Shown piece after piece: positions 17,139 through 24,439 of a stretch of 64,000 nt of DNA (within the stretch, counting starts at the first letter, position 1; every line of letters starts with the position of its first letter). Source of the stretch: CBDIHP01 sp965279195 (GTDB lineage: Bacteria > Planctomycetota > Planctomycetia > Isosphaerales > Isosphaeraceae); NCBI GenBank assembly GCA_965279195.1, contig CBDIHP010000038.1:197123-261122 (forward strand), in the 5' to 3' direction. The notes below the pieces were generated by a model. The model was given only the letters and a program-made list of their open reading frames with translations. It did no database searches and was not told the origin of the DNA. The position numbers and the translations under genes were made by a program.

Positions 17139-17905
17139 CCATGGAACCCCGAGACCCCCTGACCCGCCTCGACGAACTGCTCGCCGACCGCGCCCTCCAG
17201 GGGCTCTGCCCCGAGGAGCAGGCCGAACTCGATGCGCTCCTCGCCGCCGAGGACGACTCCCTCGAAATGACCGCCTCCCAGGCCGCCGCCTTCCTCGCCC
17301 GGACGGGTGACGCCTACGAACCGATCCCGGCCGACCTGGCCTCGCGGATCCAGACGTCGGGGATGGATCGCATCCCGGTGGCCTTCGCCCCCGCTCGGCG
17401 GTTCCGCCCCCTGCCCTACCTCGGCTGGCTCGCGGCGGCCGCGTCATGGCTGCTCGTGCTCTGGCGGGCGACCCCGCCCCCCGAGGCCCCGACGCCGCCC
17501 ACCAGGCCGGTCGTGTCCCTCACCGTCGAGCAGAGGCGCGAGCGACTCCTGGCCCTGGCCTCGGTCAAGCCGCTCAACGCCAGCGAGCACCCCCTGGCCC
17601 GGGGCGCCTCGGGCGACCTGGTGTGGGACCCGAAGTCGCAGGAAGGCTACCTCAACCTCAAGGGCCTCGCCGCCACCAATCCCCAGCGCGGCATTTACCA
17701 GCTCTGGATCTTCGACGCCAAGCGCGACCAGCGCTACCCCGTCGACGGCGGAACCTTCGCCATCGACGACCCCGACAGGCCCACCGTCGTGCCCATCCGC
17801 GCCCAGATCCCGGTCAACGACGCCACCCTCTTCGCCATCACCCTCGAACCCCCCGGCGGCGTCGTGGTCTCCGACCGCAAACGCATCATGCTCACGGCTA
17901 AATAG
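17135..17905 (+). CDS. Membrane anti-sigma factor, RskA-type
   Basis: The 256-residue protein starts within the sigma gene stop (ATGA overlap), so the two are translationally coupled. The N-terminal cytoplasmic part (DELLADRALQGLCPEEQAEL) fits the anti-sigma domain of the RskA group. A single membrane span follows at about 90-107 (LGWLAAAASWLLVLW). The exported C-terminal domain has the RskA signature GYLNLKGLAATNPQRGIYQLWIFDAKR and FAITLEPPGGVV. In the known family, regulated proteolysis of this protein releases the sigma factor. Here that is inference from the architecture and the pairing. Confidence 0.88.
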   Translation: MTMEPRDPLTRLDELLADRALQGLCPEEQAELDALLAAEDDSLEMTASQAAAFLARTGDAYEPIPADLASRIQTSGMDRIPVAFAPARRFRPLPYLGWLAAAASWLLVLWRATPPPEAPTPPTRPVVSLTVEQRRERLLALASVKPLNASEHPLARGASGDLVWDPKSQEGYLNLKGLAATNPQRGIYQLWIFDAKRDQRYPVDGGTFAIDDPDRPTVVPIRAQIPVNDATLFAITLEPPGGVVVSDRKRIMLTAK

Positions 17906-17915
17906 TTGCAACCAC

Positions 17916-18060
17916 CTGGAGTGCGGAAGCTTGCTTCCGCTAGGGCCCGGCGGGAGCTTGCTCCCGAGAGAAGACCGCAAATCGACAGCCTGACGCTTCG
18001 TTCAGGCATGCGGAGCAAGCTCCGCAGCAACCCAGCGGAAGCAAGCTTCCGCACTCCGGG
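17916..18060. repeat. Family A inverted-repeat element (complete copy)
   Basis: The element runs from the CTGGAGTGCGGAAGC end to the inverted GCTTCCGCACTCCGGG end. Inside are four perfect hairpins: GCGGAAGC/GCTTCCGC (17923-17940), GGGAGC/GCTCCC (17952-17965), GCGGAGC/GCTCCGC (18010-18025) and GCGGAAGC/GCTTCCGC (18035-18052). It begins 10 bp after the anti-sigma stop and fills the space before the sugar dehydrogenase gene. Confidence 0.88.
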
Positions 18061-18198
18061 TGGTCCGCAAAATCCGAAAAATCCCTAAAGTCGCCGCCCG
18101 GGTCATGCCGATGAGTGATGACGATACGGGATAGTCCGCACCGGCCTCGCGGTGGGAGGCAAGGCTGGGGTGGGCCGAAGACACAAGGATGTGGCTCC

Positions 18199-19968
18199 AT
18201 GGGGTTCTGGAAGACGTTTCAGCCGCAAGGCTTGCGCGACGACTCGGCGACGCAAACGCAGATCACCACCGACCGCACGAAGGTCAAGCGGGCGTTCCAG
18301 CCCGGGGTGGACGGGAACCTGGAAGCCCGTCAGCTCCTGACGACCCTGCCCTCGGGGTTCAGCGAGACGACCGTGGCCGGTCAACTCAACATGCCCACGC
18401 GCATGGCGATCGCGCCCGATGGCCGGATCTTCGTCGCCGAGCAGGCGGGGACCGTCCAGGTCATCACCAACGGTCAGCGAGCCCCGAATCCGTTCCTGTC
18501 GGTCTCGACCGTCTCCAGGAACTGGGGGGGCCTCGTCGGGCTGACGCTCGACCCCGGATTCGCCCAGAACAATTACCTGTACGTCTTTTACACCACCAAG
18601 GATTCCAACGGCGCCGTCGGCCGGGTGAGCCGGTTCACCGCCGGGACGACCCAGGCCGAGCCCGGGAGCGAGAAGATCCTCCTGGAGATCAAGGGCCTGA
18701 AGTCCAACGGCAAGAACTCCCCCGTCGGCGGGGCGCTCCAGTTCGGCAACGACGGCAAGCTCTACATCGGGGTGGGCGACGCCGGCCAGAAGAACAAGGC
18801 CAAGTCGCTCAACTCCCAGTTCGGCAAGGTGTTGCGGATCAACCCCGACGGCACCATCCCGGCCGACAACCCGTTCGCCGACAACAAGAACACGAGCGCA
18901 CAGACCGTCTGGGCCGCCGGCCTGCACGACCCGATCGCCGTCATCAATGACGCAAAGTCCGGCCAGCTCTACATCAACGACGAGGGCCGCCCCAAGGCCC
19001 AGGTGATCGCCGCCGGGGTCTCGAAGGGCTACTACGGCTGGCCGACCAAGGTCAAATCGTCCAAGACCTTCCTGGTCACGAGCCCGCTGGCCACGGTCCC
19101 CAGCGGCAAGAAGGCAACCCAGGCTCGCCAGCTTTCCGGCGGGGCCTTCTATCGCCCGGCCACCGCAACCTTCCCCGCCGGCCTGGTTGGCGACTTCTTC
19201 TTCGCCGATGCCAAGAACGACTCCATCCGGGTCCTGGATCCCCAGACCGCCCAGGTCGGTAATTTTGCCACCAACACGGCCGACACCCCGGTCGACATGC
19301 AGGTCGCCGGCGACGGCCGCCTGGTCTACCTCGCGCGGGGCAACAGCGCCGACAGCGGCACGCTCAACGCGATCCAGTTCACCGTCTCCGACGCCCCGAC
19401 GGTGATCCTGGATCCCAAGTCTACCACCGTCGCCGTGGGCCAGCCGGCGACGTTCTCGGCCGCGATCAACGGCAAGGAGCCCTTGACCTTCCAGTGGCAG
19501 AAGAACGGCCAGGACATCCCGGGCGCGACCGGATCGACGTTGACGCTGAACTCCGTCGCCCTGACCGATAGCGCAACGACGTATCTGCTTGTGGCGACCA
19601 ACGCCAGCGGCACGGCGAAGACGAACCCGGCGACGCTGACCGTGACCAACGAGGCCCCTCCCTCGGCCACGATCCTCGCGCCGGCGGTCGGGACGGCCGC
19701 GCACGCGGGTCAGATGCTCGCGTACTCCGGCTATGGCCAGGACAACAACGGCAAGAACCTGCCGGTCAGCTCGCTGAACTGGCGGGTCGACCTGATCAAC
19801 CCCGGCGGCTCCGTCGCGCCCATCCTCCTGTCCGACCCGGGCGTGAAGAACGGCTCGTTCCTGGTGCCCACCAACGCCGTCGCCGGGGCGACGGTGCGCG
19901 TCTACCTCACCGTCAGCTCGTCCAGCGGCCTGTCCCAGACGACCTACCGCGAACTGACTGTGTCGTGA
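18199..19968 (+). CDS. Exported PQQ-type glucose/sorbosone dehydrogenase with Ig-like C-terminal region
   Basis: Start ATG at 18199 has AAGGA 9 nt upstream and gives 589 residues. A basic N-terminus ends in NLEARQLLT (41-47), a LEPR-XLL-like export motif. Residues 55-380 are a six-bladed propeller of the soluble aldose-sugar dehydrogenase type: MPTRMAIAPDGRIFVAEQAG, GLVGLTLDPGF, GGALQFGNDGKLYIGVGD, GLHDPIAV and a late FADAKNDSIRVL. Residues 390-475 form an Ig-like domain (VTWQWQKNG-type phrase LTFQWQKNGQ), and 480-589 another beta-sandwich. The family oxidises sugars in the periplasm or outside the cell using PQQ and Ca2+. Whether the PQQ residues are complete needs an alignment, so it could be a non-catalytic propeller. 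Confidence 0.85.
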   Translation: MGFWKTFQPQGLRDDSATQTQITTDRTKVKRAFQPGVDGNLEARQLLTTLPSGFSETTVAGQLNMPTRMAIAPDGRIFVAEQAGTVQVITNGQRAPNPFLSVSTVSRNWGGLVGLTLDPGFAQNNYLYVFYTTKDSNGAVGRVSRFTAGTTQAEPGSEKILLEIKGLKSNGKNSPVGGALQFGNDGKLYIGVGDAGQKNKAKSLNSQFGKVLRINPDGTIPADNPFADNKNTSAQTVWAAGLHDPIAVINDAKSGQLYINDEGRPKAQVIAAGVSKGYYGWPTKVKSSKTFLVTSPLATVPSGKKATQARQLSGGAFYRPATATFPAGLVGDFFFADAKNDSIRVLDPQTAQVGNFATNTADTPVDMQVAGDGRLVYLARGNSADSGTLNAIQFTVSDAPTVILDPKSTTVAVGQPATFSAAINGKEPLTFQWQKNGQDIPGATGSTLTLNSVALTDSATTYLLVATNASGTAKTNPATLTVTNEAPPSATILAPAVGTAAHAGQMLAYSGYGQDNNGKNLPVSSLNWRVDLINPGGSVAPILLSDPGVKNGSFLVPTNAVAGATVRVYLTVSSSSGLSQTTYRELTVS

Positions 19969-19989
19969 TGTGAACGTCCTAGCCCGACA

Positions 19990-20017
19990 CCCGCGCCGGG
20001 GGTTGCCCCGGCGCGGG
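19990..20017 (+). terminator. GC-rich hairpin terminator candidate
   Basis: A perfect 12-bp stem, CCCGCGCCGGGG (19990-20001) with CCCCGGCGCGGG (20006-20017), and a GTTG loop lie 22 bp after the dehydrogenase stop. No T tract follows. Confidence 0.6.
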
Positions 20018-20093
20018 GGGGCGGGCGACAATGCGTGGTGTCATCCTTCGCGGTTTCGGACGCTCCCCCCGACGTGACGGACCCCGGTCGCCC

Positions 20094-21023
20094 ATGCGCA
20101 CCCCGTTCTGGAACCCCCGACGCCGGACCCTGGCCCTGCTCGCCTGGCTGGCGGCGATCCCCACCATCGCCGCCTCCTCGGCGTTCGAGTTCGGCTACGA
20201 CGTCCCCCCCGACTTCAACGGCCCGGCCGTCGTCATCCCCCCCGGGGCGACCCGGATCGACGCCCGGCAGATCGAGCAGGAGCGTCCGAAGGCCGGCAAG
20301 GTCTCCGATGACGTCACCTTCCGCCCGACCGTGATCGTCCGGCGCGGGCATTCGCAGGGGTCGGGGACGCTCATCGCCTCCGAGCCCGAGGACACCTGGG
20401 TCCTGACCGCCTGGCACGTCATCAACACCGACGGCCAGGCGCTCATCGAGCTGCACCGCTACAACGTCGGCGGCGAGAAGAACCTCGCGAAGACCAACTG
20501 GCCGAGGAAGTACGCCGCGACCGTGGTCGCCAGCGATCCCAACGCCGACCTCGCCCTGCTCCGCGTCCGGATCAAGGGCCTACCGCGCCTGCCGTTCCTG
20601 GCCAGGGTCGCCCCGGCCGAACAGGAGCCGACGCCGAAGACGGTGGTGACCTCGCTGGGGATCGACCGCGGGGCGAAGCTGAGCAGCTGGGTGACCGAGG
20701 TCCTCGGCGAGGCCCGGCTCGACTTCAACCGGGGGGGCGGCGACCGCCCGTTCCTGATCACCGCGCATCCGCCGGATCACGGCCGTTCGGGCGGCGGGCT
20801 ATTCCGGCCTGACGGCTCGGTCGTGGGCGTCTGCGTCGGCCACGCGCGGTTCAACAACAGCCAGCCGCTCGGCATCTTCTCCTCGACCCGGAGCATCCAG
20901 GCGCTCCTCGCCAGGGCCCCCGACTCCCTGGCCGCCATCAGCCGGTCCGAGTACCGCAGCCCGAACCCCCGGACGGTCCCCGCGACGACCTCGACCTCGG
21001 CCGGCGGCTCGGGCGGACGCTGA
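20094..21023 (+). CDS. Secreted trypsin-like serine protease (S1C/DegP-like catalytic domain)
   Basis: From the ATG at 20094 the protein has 309 residues and a signal peptide (basic WNPRRRTLALLAWLAAIPTIAASSA). The catalytic triad is visible: H108 in LTAWHVIN, D152 in DPNADLALLRV and S232 in DHGRSGGGLF. No PDZ domain follows; the C-terminus is a low-complexity Ser/Thr/Gly tail. It should cut proteins outside the cytoplasmic membrane. No strong ribosome-binding site precedes this ATG. An alternative in-frame start at 20031 would add 21 residues in front of the signal peptide. Confidence 0.88.
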   Translation: MRTPFWNPRRRTLALLAWLAAIPTIAASSAFEFGYDVPPDFNGPAVVIPPGATRIDARQIEQERPKAGKVSDDVTFRPTVIVRRGHSQGSGTLIASEPEDTWVLTAWHVINTDGQALIELHRYNVGGEKNLAKTNWPRKYAATVVASDPNADLALLRVRIKGLPRLPFLARVAPAEQEPTPKTVVTSLGIDRGAKLSSWVTEVLGEARLDFNRGGGDRPFLITAHPPDHGRSGGGLFRPDGSVVGVCVGHARFNNSQPLGIFSSTRSIQALLARAPDSLAAISRSEYRSPNPRTVPATTSTSAGGSGGR

Positions 21024-21270
21024 GGTTGCCCGCAGGCATCGCCAGCGTGAACAATCCGGCCCGATCCATCGAAGAATCGGATATCGACGGCCCGATGCGG
21101 CCGGTTTGTCCGGTTCCCCCCGCAAGCCTGGTTGCCAGGGCGCGGGTGATCGGCAACAATCAATGTCGACGGGGGCCGAGTCCCGCCAACGCGGGATGCC
21201 CAGGGCACCGGGGATCGTGACGGTCCACCCCCGCCGAGCGATCCGACTGCCTTTCGAGGGAGAGACCATC

Positions 21271-22005
21271 GTGCAATCGAGCAATCCGGCCTTCAATGAG
21301 AACCTGCTGGGCCACTTCGACTACGCCTCGCCCCGCTCGGCCGTGATGACGGTCCAGGGCACCGTGGTCAAGTCGCTCGTGCTCCTGACCATCCTGATGG
21401 GCACCGCCGGCTGGGCCTGGACCCAGATCCAAGCGAACGAGCTGAAGCCCGCCGTGTTCTTCGGCGCGGCGCTCGGCGGCACGATCCTGGCGTTCGTGAC
21501 CATCTTCTCCCAGAAGGCCGCCCCCTGGACGGCCCCGGTCTACGCCGCGCTCGAGGGCGTGTTCCTCGGCGGGATCTCGTTCTTCACCGACCAGAAGTAC
21601 CCCGGGCTCGCCATCCAGGCCGTCATGGCCACCGGCGGCGTGACGTTCGTGATGCTGTTCCTCTACGGGACCCGGATGATCCAGGTCACCGGCAAACTCG
21701 CCGGGGCGATCGTCGCCGCCACCGGGGCGATCTGCCTGCTGTACCTGATCTCGATGGTGATGAGCCTGTTCGGCACGTCGATGCCGTTCATCCACGCGTC
21801 CGGCCCGATCGGCATCGCCTTCAGCGTGTTCGTCGTCGGGCTCGCCGCGTTCAACCTCCTGCTCGACTTCGACTTCATCGAACGAGGCGCCGAGCACAAC
21901 CTGCCGAAGTACATGGAGTGGTACGGGGCCTTCGGCCTCATGCTGACCCTCGTCTGGCTGTACCTCGAAATCCTCCGCCTGCTCCGCAAGCTCAGCGATC
22001 GTTGA
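21271..22005 (+). CDS. Bax inhibitor-1/YccA-like membrane protein
   Basis: The GTG at 21271 is the preferred start (GGGAGAG about 8 nt upstream), giving 244 residues beginning MQSSNPAFNENLLGHFDYA. The N-terminal SNPAF and the six to seven membrane helices that follow match the bacterial Bax-inhibitor-1-like family with the DFDFIERG loop (LLDFDFIERGAEHNLPKYMEWYGAFGL) near the C-terminus. The acidic DFDFIE loop is the conserved pore-associated site of the family. It is an inner-membrane protein, probably involved in ion or stress handling. A strong terminator follows. Confidence 0.92.
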   Translation: MQSSNPAFNENLLGHFDYASPRSAVMTVQGTVVKSLVLLTILMGTAGWAWTQIQANELKPAVFFGAALGGTILAFVTIFSQKAAPWTAPVYAALEGVFLGGISFFTDQKYPGLAIQAVMATGGVTFVMLFLYGTRMIQVTGKLAGAIVAATGAICLLYLISMVMSLFGTSMPFIHASGPIGIAFSVFVVGLAAFNLLLDFDFIERGAEHNLPKYMEWYGAFGLMLTLVWLYLEILRLLRKLSDR

Positions 22006-22035
22006 GCCCGGATCGGAGCCATGGAATCCATCGAG

Positions 22036-22078
22036 AGGCCCGCGGCCGTCCGAGCGACGGTCGCGGGCCTTCTTCTTT
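22036..22078 (+). terminator. Rho-independent terminator
   Basis: The stem 22036-22050 (AGGCCCGCGGCCGTC) pairs with 22056-22070 with one mismatch, loop CGAGC, followed by TCTTCTTT. It lies 31 bp after the Bax-inhibitor-like gene stop. Confidence 0.88.
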
Positions 22079-22132
22079 GGAGCGCGGGAGCGAAACGCCC
22101 GCTCTCCACCGGCTTCGTCGGTGAAGCCGGGT

Positions 22133-22207
22133 GCGCCGGGCGAGCATCTCCCGATCCGCCTTCCGATACGGAGGTCGAAGGATCGGGCGATCCGGTTTGT
22201 TGTCCCC
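22133..22207. repeat. Partial family D repeat
   Basis: GCGCCGGGCGAGCATCTCCC begins a segment that matches the left arm of the full family D element at 26457. The following GATCGGGCGATCC palindrome also resembles its interior, but the right arm is missing. It lies between the terminator and the MarR operator. Confidence 0.6.
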
Positions 22208-22222
22208 TTGACGGGCGGCGTT

Positions 22223-22236
22223 GTTGTGGGCACAAC
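22223..22236. promoter_or_regulatory. MarR-type operator upstream of the MarR gene
   Basis: The perfect palindrome GTTGT-GGGC-ACAAC lies 6 bp before the MarR start codon, a position suited to autorepression. TTGT-N4-ACAA cores are typical MarR-family operators. An identical half-site layout occurs before the next gene at 22974-22987. Confidence 0.75.
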
Positions 22237-22242
22237 ATAGAC

Positions 22243-22704
22243 ATGAGCAAGCCGACCGGATCGCCCGAGCCCGAGCTGGCGCGCATGGCCCGCGAGTGCA
22301 TCGCGGTGCGGGCGCGATTGATCAGCCGCGTGATCACGTCGCTGTATGATGACGTGCTGCGACCCTACAACTTGAAGATCAGCCAGGGGAACCTCCTGGT
22401 GGCCCTGGCGAGCGTGGGGGAGGTCCGCCCGGTGGACCTCTCGCGGGCGCTCAAGCTGGAGCGCTCGACCCTGAGCCGGGACGTCGAGTTCCTCAAGTCC
22501 GCCGGCTGGGTGGTGTCCGACCCCCCCGGCGGAGGCCGGAACCAGAGGCTGCGGCTCACCCCCGCCGGCCTGGCCCTCGTCCGCGAGGCCCTCCCCGCCT
22601 GGGAGAAAGCCCAGACCGAGGCCGCCAGGTTGCTCCAGCCCGACGGCGTCGAGGCGCTCCACCGGATCGCCGCGCGGCTAGGGTTCCCCGGCGGTTCGGG
22701 ATAA
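22243..22704 (+). CDS. MarR family transcriptional regulator
   Basis: The 153-residue protein starts at the ATG at 22243. The winged helix-turn-helix is clear: LKISQGNLLVALASVGEVRPVDLSRALKLERSTLSRDVEFLKSAGWV, then the wing GGGRNQRLRLTPAGLAL, with dimerisation helices at both ends. A palindromic operator sits just upstream of this gene and another in front of the iron-sulfur protein gene that follows, so it probably represses itself and that gene. No ligand can be read from the sequence. Confidence 0.92.
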   Translation: MSKPTGSPEPELARMARECIAVRARLISRVITSLYDDVLRPYNLKISQGNLLVALASVGEVRPVDLSRALKLERSTLSRDVEFLKSAGWVVSDPPGGGRNQRLRLTPAGLALVREALPAWEKAQTEAARLLQPDGVEALHRIAARLGFPGGSG

Positions 22705-22741
22705 ACTCACACCCCTCTAACTCGCCGGACACACGCGCGGT

Positions 22742-22905
22742 GCGCTGGGCGAGGGTCTCCAGACCCCGCCCTTACCTTGAGAAGCAGTACCACGAAACCG
22801 GGTCTCCAGACCCGTTCCGGGCCAACAGAATACGGGTCTGGAGACCCGGTTTGGTGGCCCCTACGTTCCCACGTGGGGCGGGGTCTGGAGACCCTCGCCC
22901 AGCGC
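22742..22905. repeat. Family C inverted-repeat element with perfect 30-bp ends
   Basis: The first 30 bp (22742-22771, beginning GCGCTGGGCGAGGGTCTCC) and the last 30 bp (22876-22905) are exact inverted copies. A second, inner inverted pair is CCGGGTCTCCAGACCCG and its mate CGGGTCTGGAGACCCGG. The 164-bp element is non-coding and lies between the MarR gene and the operator of the iron-sulfur protein gene. Confidence 0.9.
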
Positions 22906-22973
22906 CTACGCTCCTCGCCCAACGCGTTGCGATGAGCTTGGTTTCCTCGACATCGGTCGTCACTCGAACCCAA

Positions 22974-22987
22974 GTTGTAGACACAAC
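22974..22987. promoter_or_regulatory. Second MarR-type operator, before the iron-sulfur protein gene
   Basis: GTTGT-AGAC-ACAAC has the same half-sites and the same 4-bp spacer as the site before the MarR gene. It ends a few bases before the AAAAGGAGG ribosome-binding site, so a bound regulator would block transcription of the gene at 23001. Confidence 0.75.
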
Positions 22988-23000
22988 AAAAGGAGGTCCC

Positions 23001-24335
23001 ATGTCCCGGCTGGACGAGCATCCGACGGTGGTCCGGTATCGCGAGGGGCGGCTGGCGGTCGAAGAACAGACTGCGATCGACGTCGAGTGGCTCCGCGGGG
23101 TCTGCCTGGAGGCGGGGGCGGATGACGTTGGGTTCGTGTCGCTGGACCGGGCGGAGCTGGACGACCAGCGGGCCGAGATCAAGGCGGCGTTCCCGTGGGC
23201 GACGGCGCTCGTGAGCATCGTCTGCCGGATGAACCGCGAGCCGGTGCGGAGCCCCGCGCGGTCGGTTTCGAACCTGGAGTTCCACCACACGGGCGACCAC
23301 ACCGACGAGGTGGCCCGGGCGGTCGTGCGGGCGCTCGAACGGCGCGGGATCAGGGCGGCGAACCCGTCGATGGGGTTCCCGATGGAGACCAATCGCTGGC
23401 CGGGCAAGGGCTGGATCGTCTCGCACAAGCCGGTGGCGGTGGCGGCGGGCCTGGGGCGGATCGGCATCCATCGGAATGTGATCCATCCCCGATTCGGCAA
23501 CTTCCTCCTGCTGGCCACGGTGGTCGTGGGCGCGCCGATCTCGGAGGAGTCGCGGCCGATCGACTACAACCCCTGCCTGTCTTGCAAGCTCTGCGTGGCG
23601 GCCTGCCCGGTGGGGGCGATCGGGTCGGACGGGCATTTCGACTTCTCCGCCTGCTACACCCACAATTACCGCGAGTTCATGGGCGGGTTCGGCGACTGGG
23701 TCGAGAACGTGGTGGAGAGCAAGGACGCGATCGACTACCGGCGCCGGGTGAGCGACGCCGAGACCGTCTCGACCTGGCAGAGCCTCAGCTTCGGGCCGAA
23801 CTACAAGGCGGCGTACTGCCTCGCCGTCTGCCCGGCGGGCGAGGAGGTCATCGGCCCGTTCCTGGCCTCGCGCGGGCAGTTCCTGGAGGAAGTCGTCGAG
23901 CCGCTGCGGAGCAAGCCCGAGACGTTGTACGTGGTCGAGGGCTCCGACGCCCAGGGTTACGCGAGCAAGCGGTTCCCGCACAAGACGCTCAAGCCCGTCC
24001 ACTCGGGCCTGCGGCCGAACTCGGTCGAGGGGTTCCTCTCGGCGATGCCGATCGTCTTCCAGCGCGGGCAGTCGGACGGGCTCTCGGCCCGGTATCACTT
24101 CCTCTTTCACGGATCGGAGAATGACGAAGCCACGGTGGTGATCCGCGACAAGGGCATCTCGGTCGAGCGAGGATTGCAAGGCGTGGCCGATCTGACCGTC
24201 CGGGCGGATGCGTCCACGTGGATCGGCTTTCTCCGCAAGGAGAAGAGCCTGGTCTGGGCGTTGATCCGGGGGAAGATCCGGCTCAAGGGCTCGCCGAAGT
24301 GGCTCGTGGCCTTCGGCAAGTGCTTCCCCTCGTAG
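23001..24335 (+). CDS. QueG-like 4Fe-4S protein fused to an SCP2-like sterol-carrier domain
   Basis: The ATG at 23001 follows a strong AGGAGG. The 444-residue protein resembles epoxyqueuosine-reductase/reductive-dehalogenase-type iron-sulfur proteins in its first 300 residues. GLGRIGIHRN precedes a ferredoxin motif PCLSCKLCVAACPVG (C192, C195, C198, C202), with further cysteines in FSACYTHNYREF and YCLAVCPAGEE for a second cluster. The QueG catalytic cobalamin region is not obvious. Residues 340-440 look like an SCP2 lipid-binding domain (FLFHGSENDEATVVIRDKGISV, ADLTVRADASTWIGFL, IRLKGSPKWLVAFGKCFP). This pairing suggests electron transfer to a hydrophobic substrate (inference). It is controlled by the MarR operator upstream. 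Its TAG stop lies inside a repeat element. Confidence 0.82.
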   Translation: MSRLDEHPTVVRYREGRLAVEEQTAIDVEWLRGVCLEAGADDVGFVSLDRAELDDQRAEIKAAFPWATALVSIVCRMNREPVRSPARSVSNLEFHHTGDHTDEVARAVVRALERRGIRAANPSMGFPMETNRWPGKGWIVSHKPVAVAAGLGRIGIHRNVIHPRFGNFLLLATVVVGAPISEESRPIDYNPCLSCKLCVAACPVGAIGSDGHFDFSACYTHNYREFMGGFGDWVENVVESKDAIDYRRRVSDAETVSTWQSLSFGPNYKAAYCLAVCPAGEEVIGPFLASRGQFLEEVVEPLRSKPETLYVVEGSDAQGYASKRFPHKTLKPVHSGLRPNSVEGFLSAMPIVFQRGQSDGLSARYHFLFHGSENDEATVVIRDKGISVERGLQGVADLTVRADASTWIGFLRKEKSLVWALIRGKIRLKGSPKWLVAFGKCFPS

Positions 24336-24439
24336 GGTGTGGTGGCCGTGTCCTCGCGGCCTCCGCACCTGCCTCGTGCGGGCGCACCCGTCGGCGCGGA
24401 GCCTCGCGTCCCGTTGGTCCGCGTCGCACCACACCCTAC
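24332..24439. repeat. Family B inverted-repeat element forming both gene ends
   Basis: The left end GTAGGGTGTGGTG (24332-24344) and the right end CACCACACCCTAC (24427-24439) are exact inverted copies. The TAG stop of the plus-strand iron-sulfur protein gene (24333-24335) and the TAG stop of the minus-strand hydrolase gene (24436-24438) both lie within these ends. An inner CGGAGCC/GGCCTCCG-type pairing is present. Confidence 0.9.
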
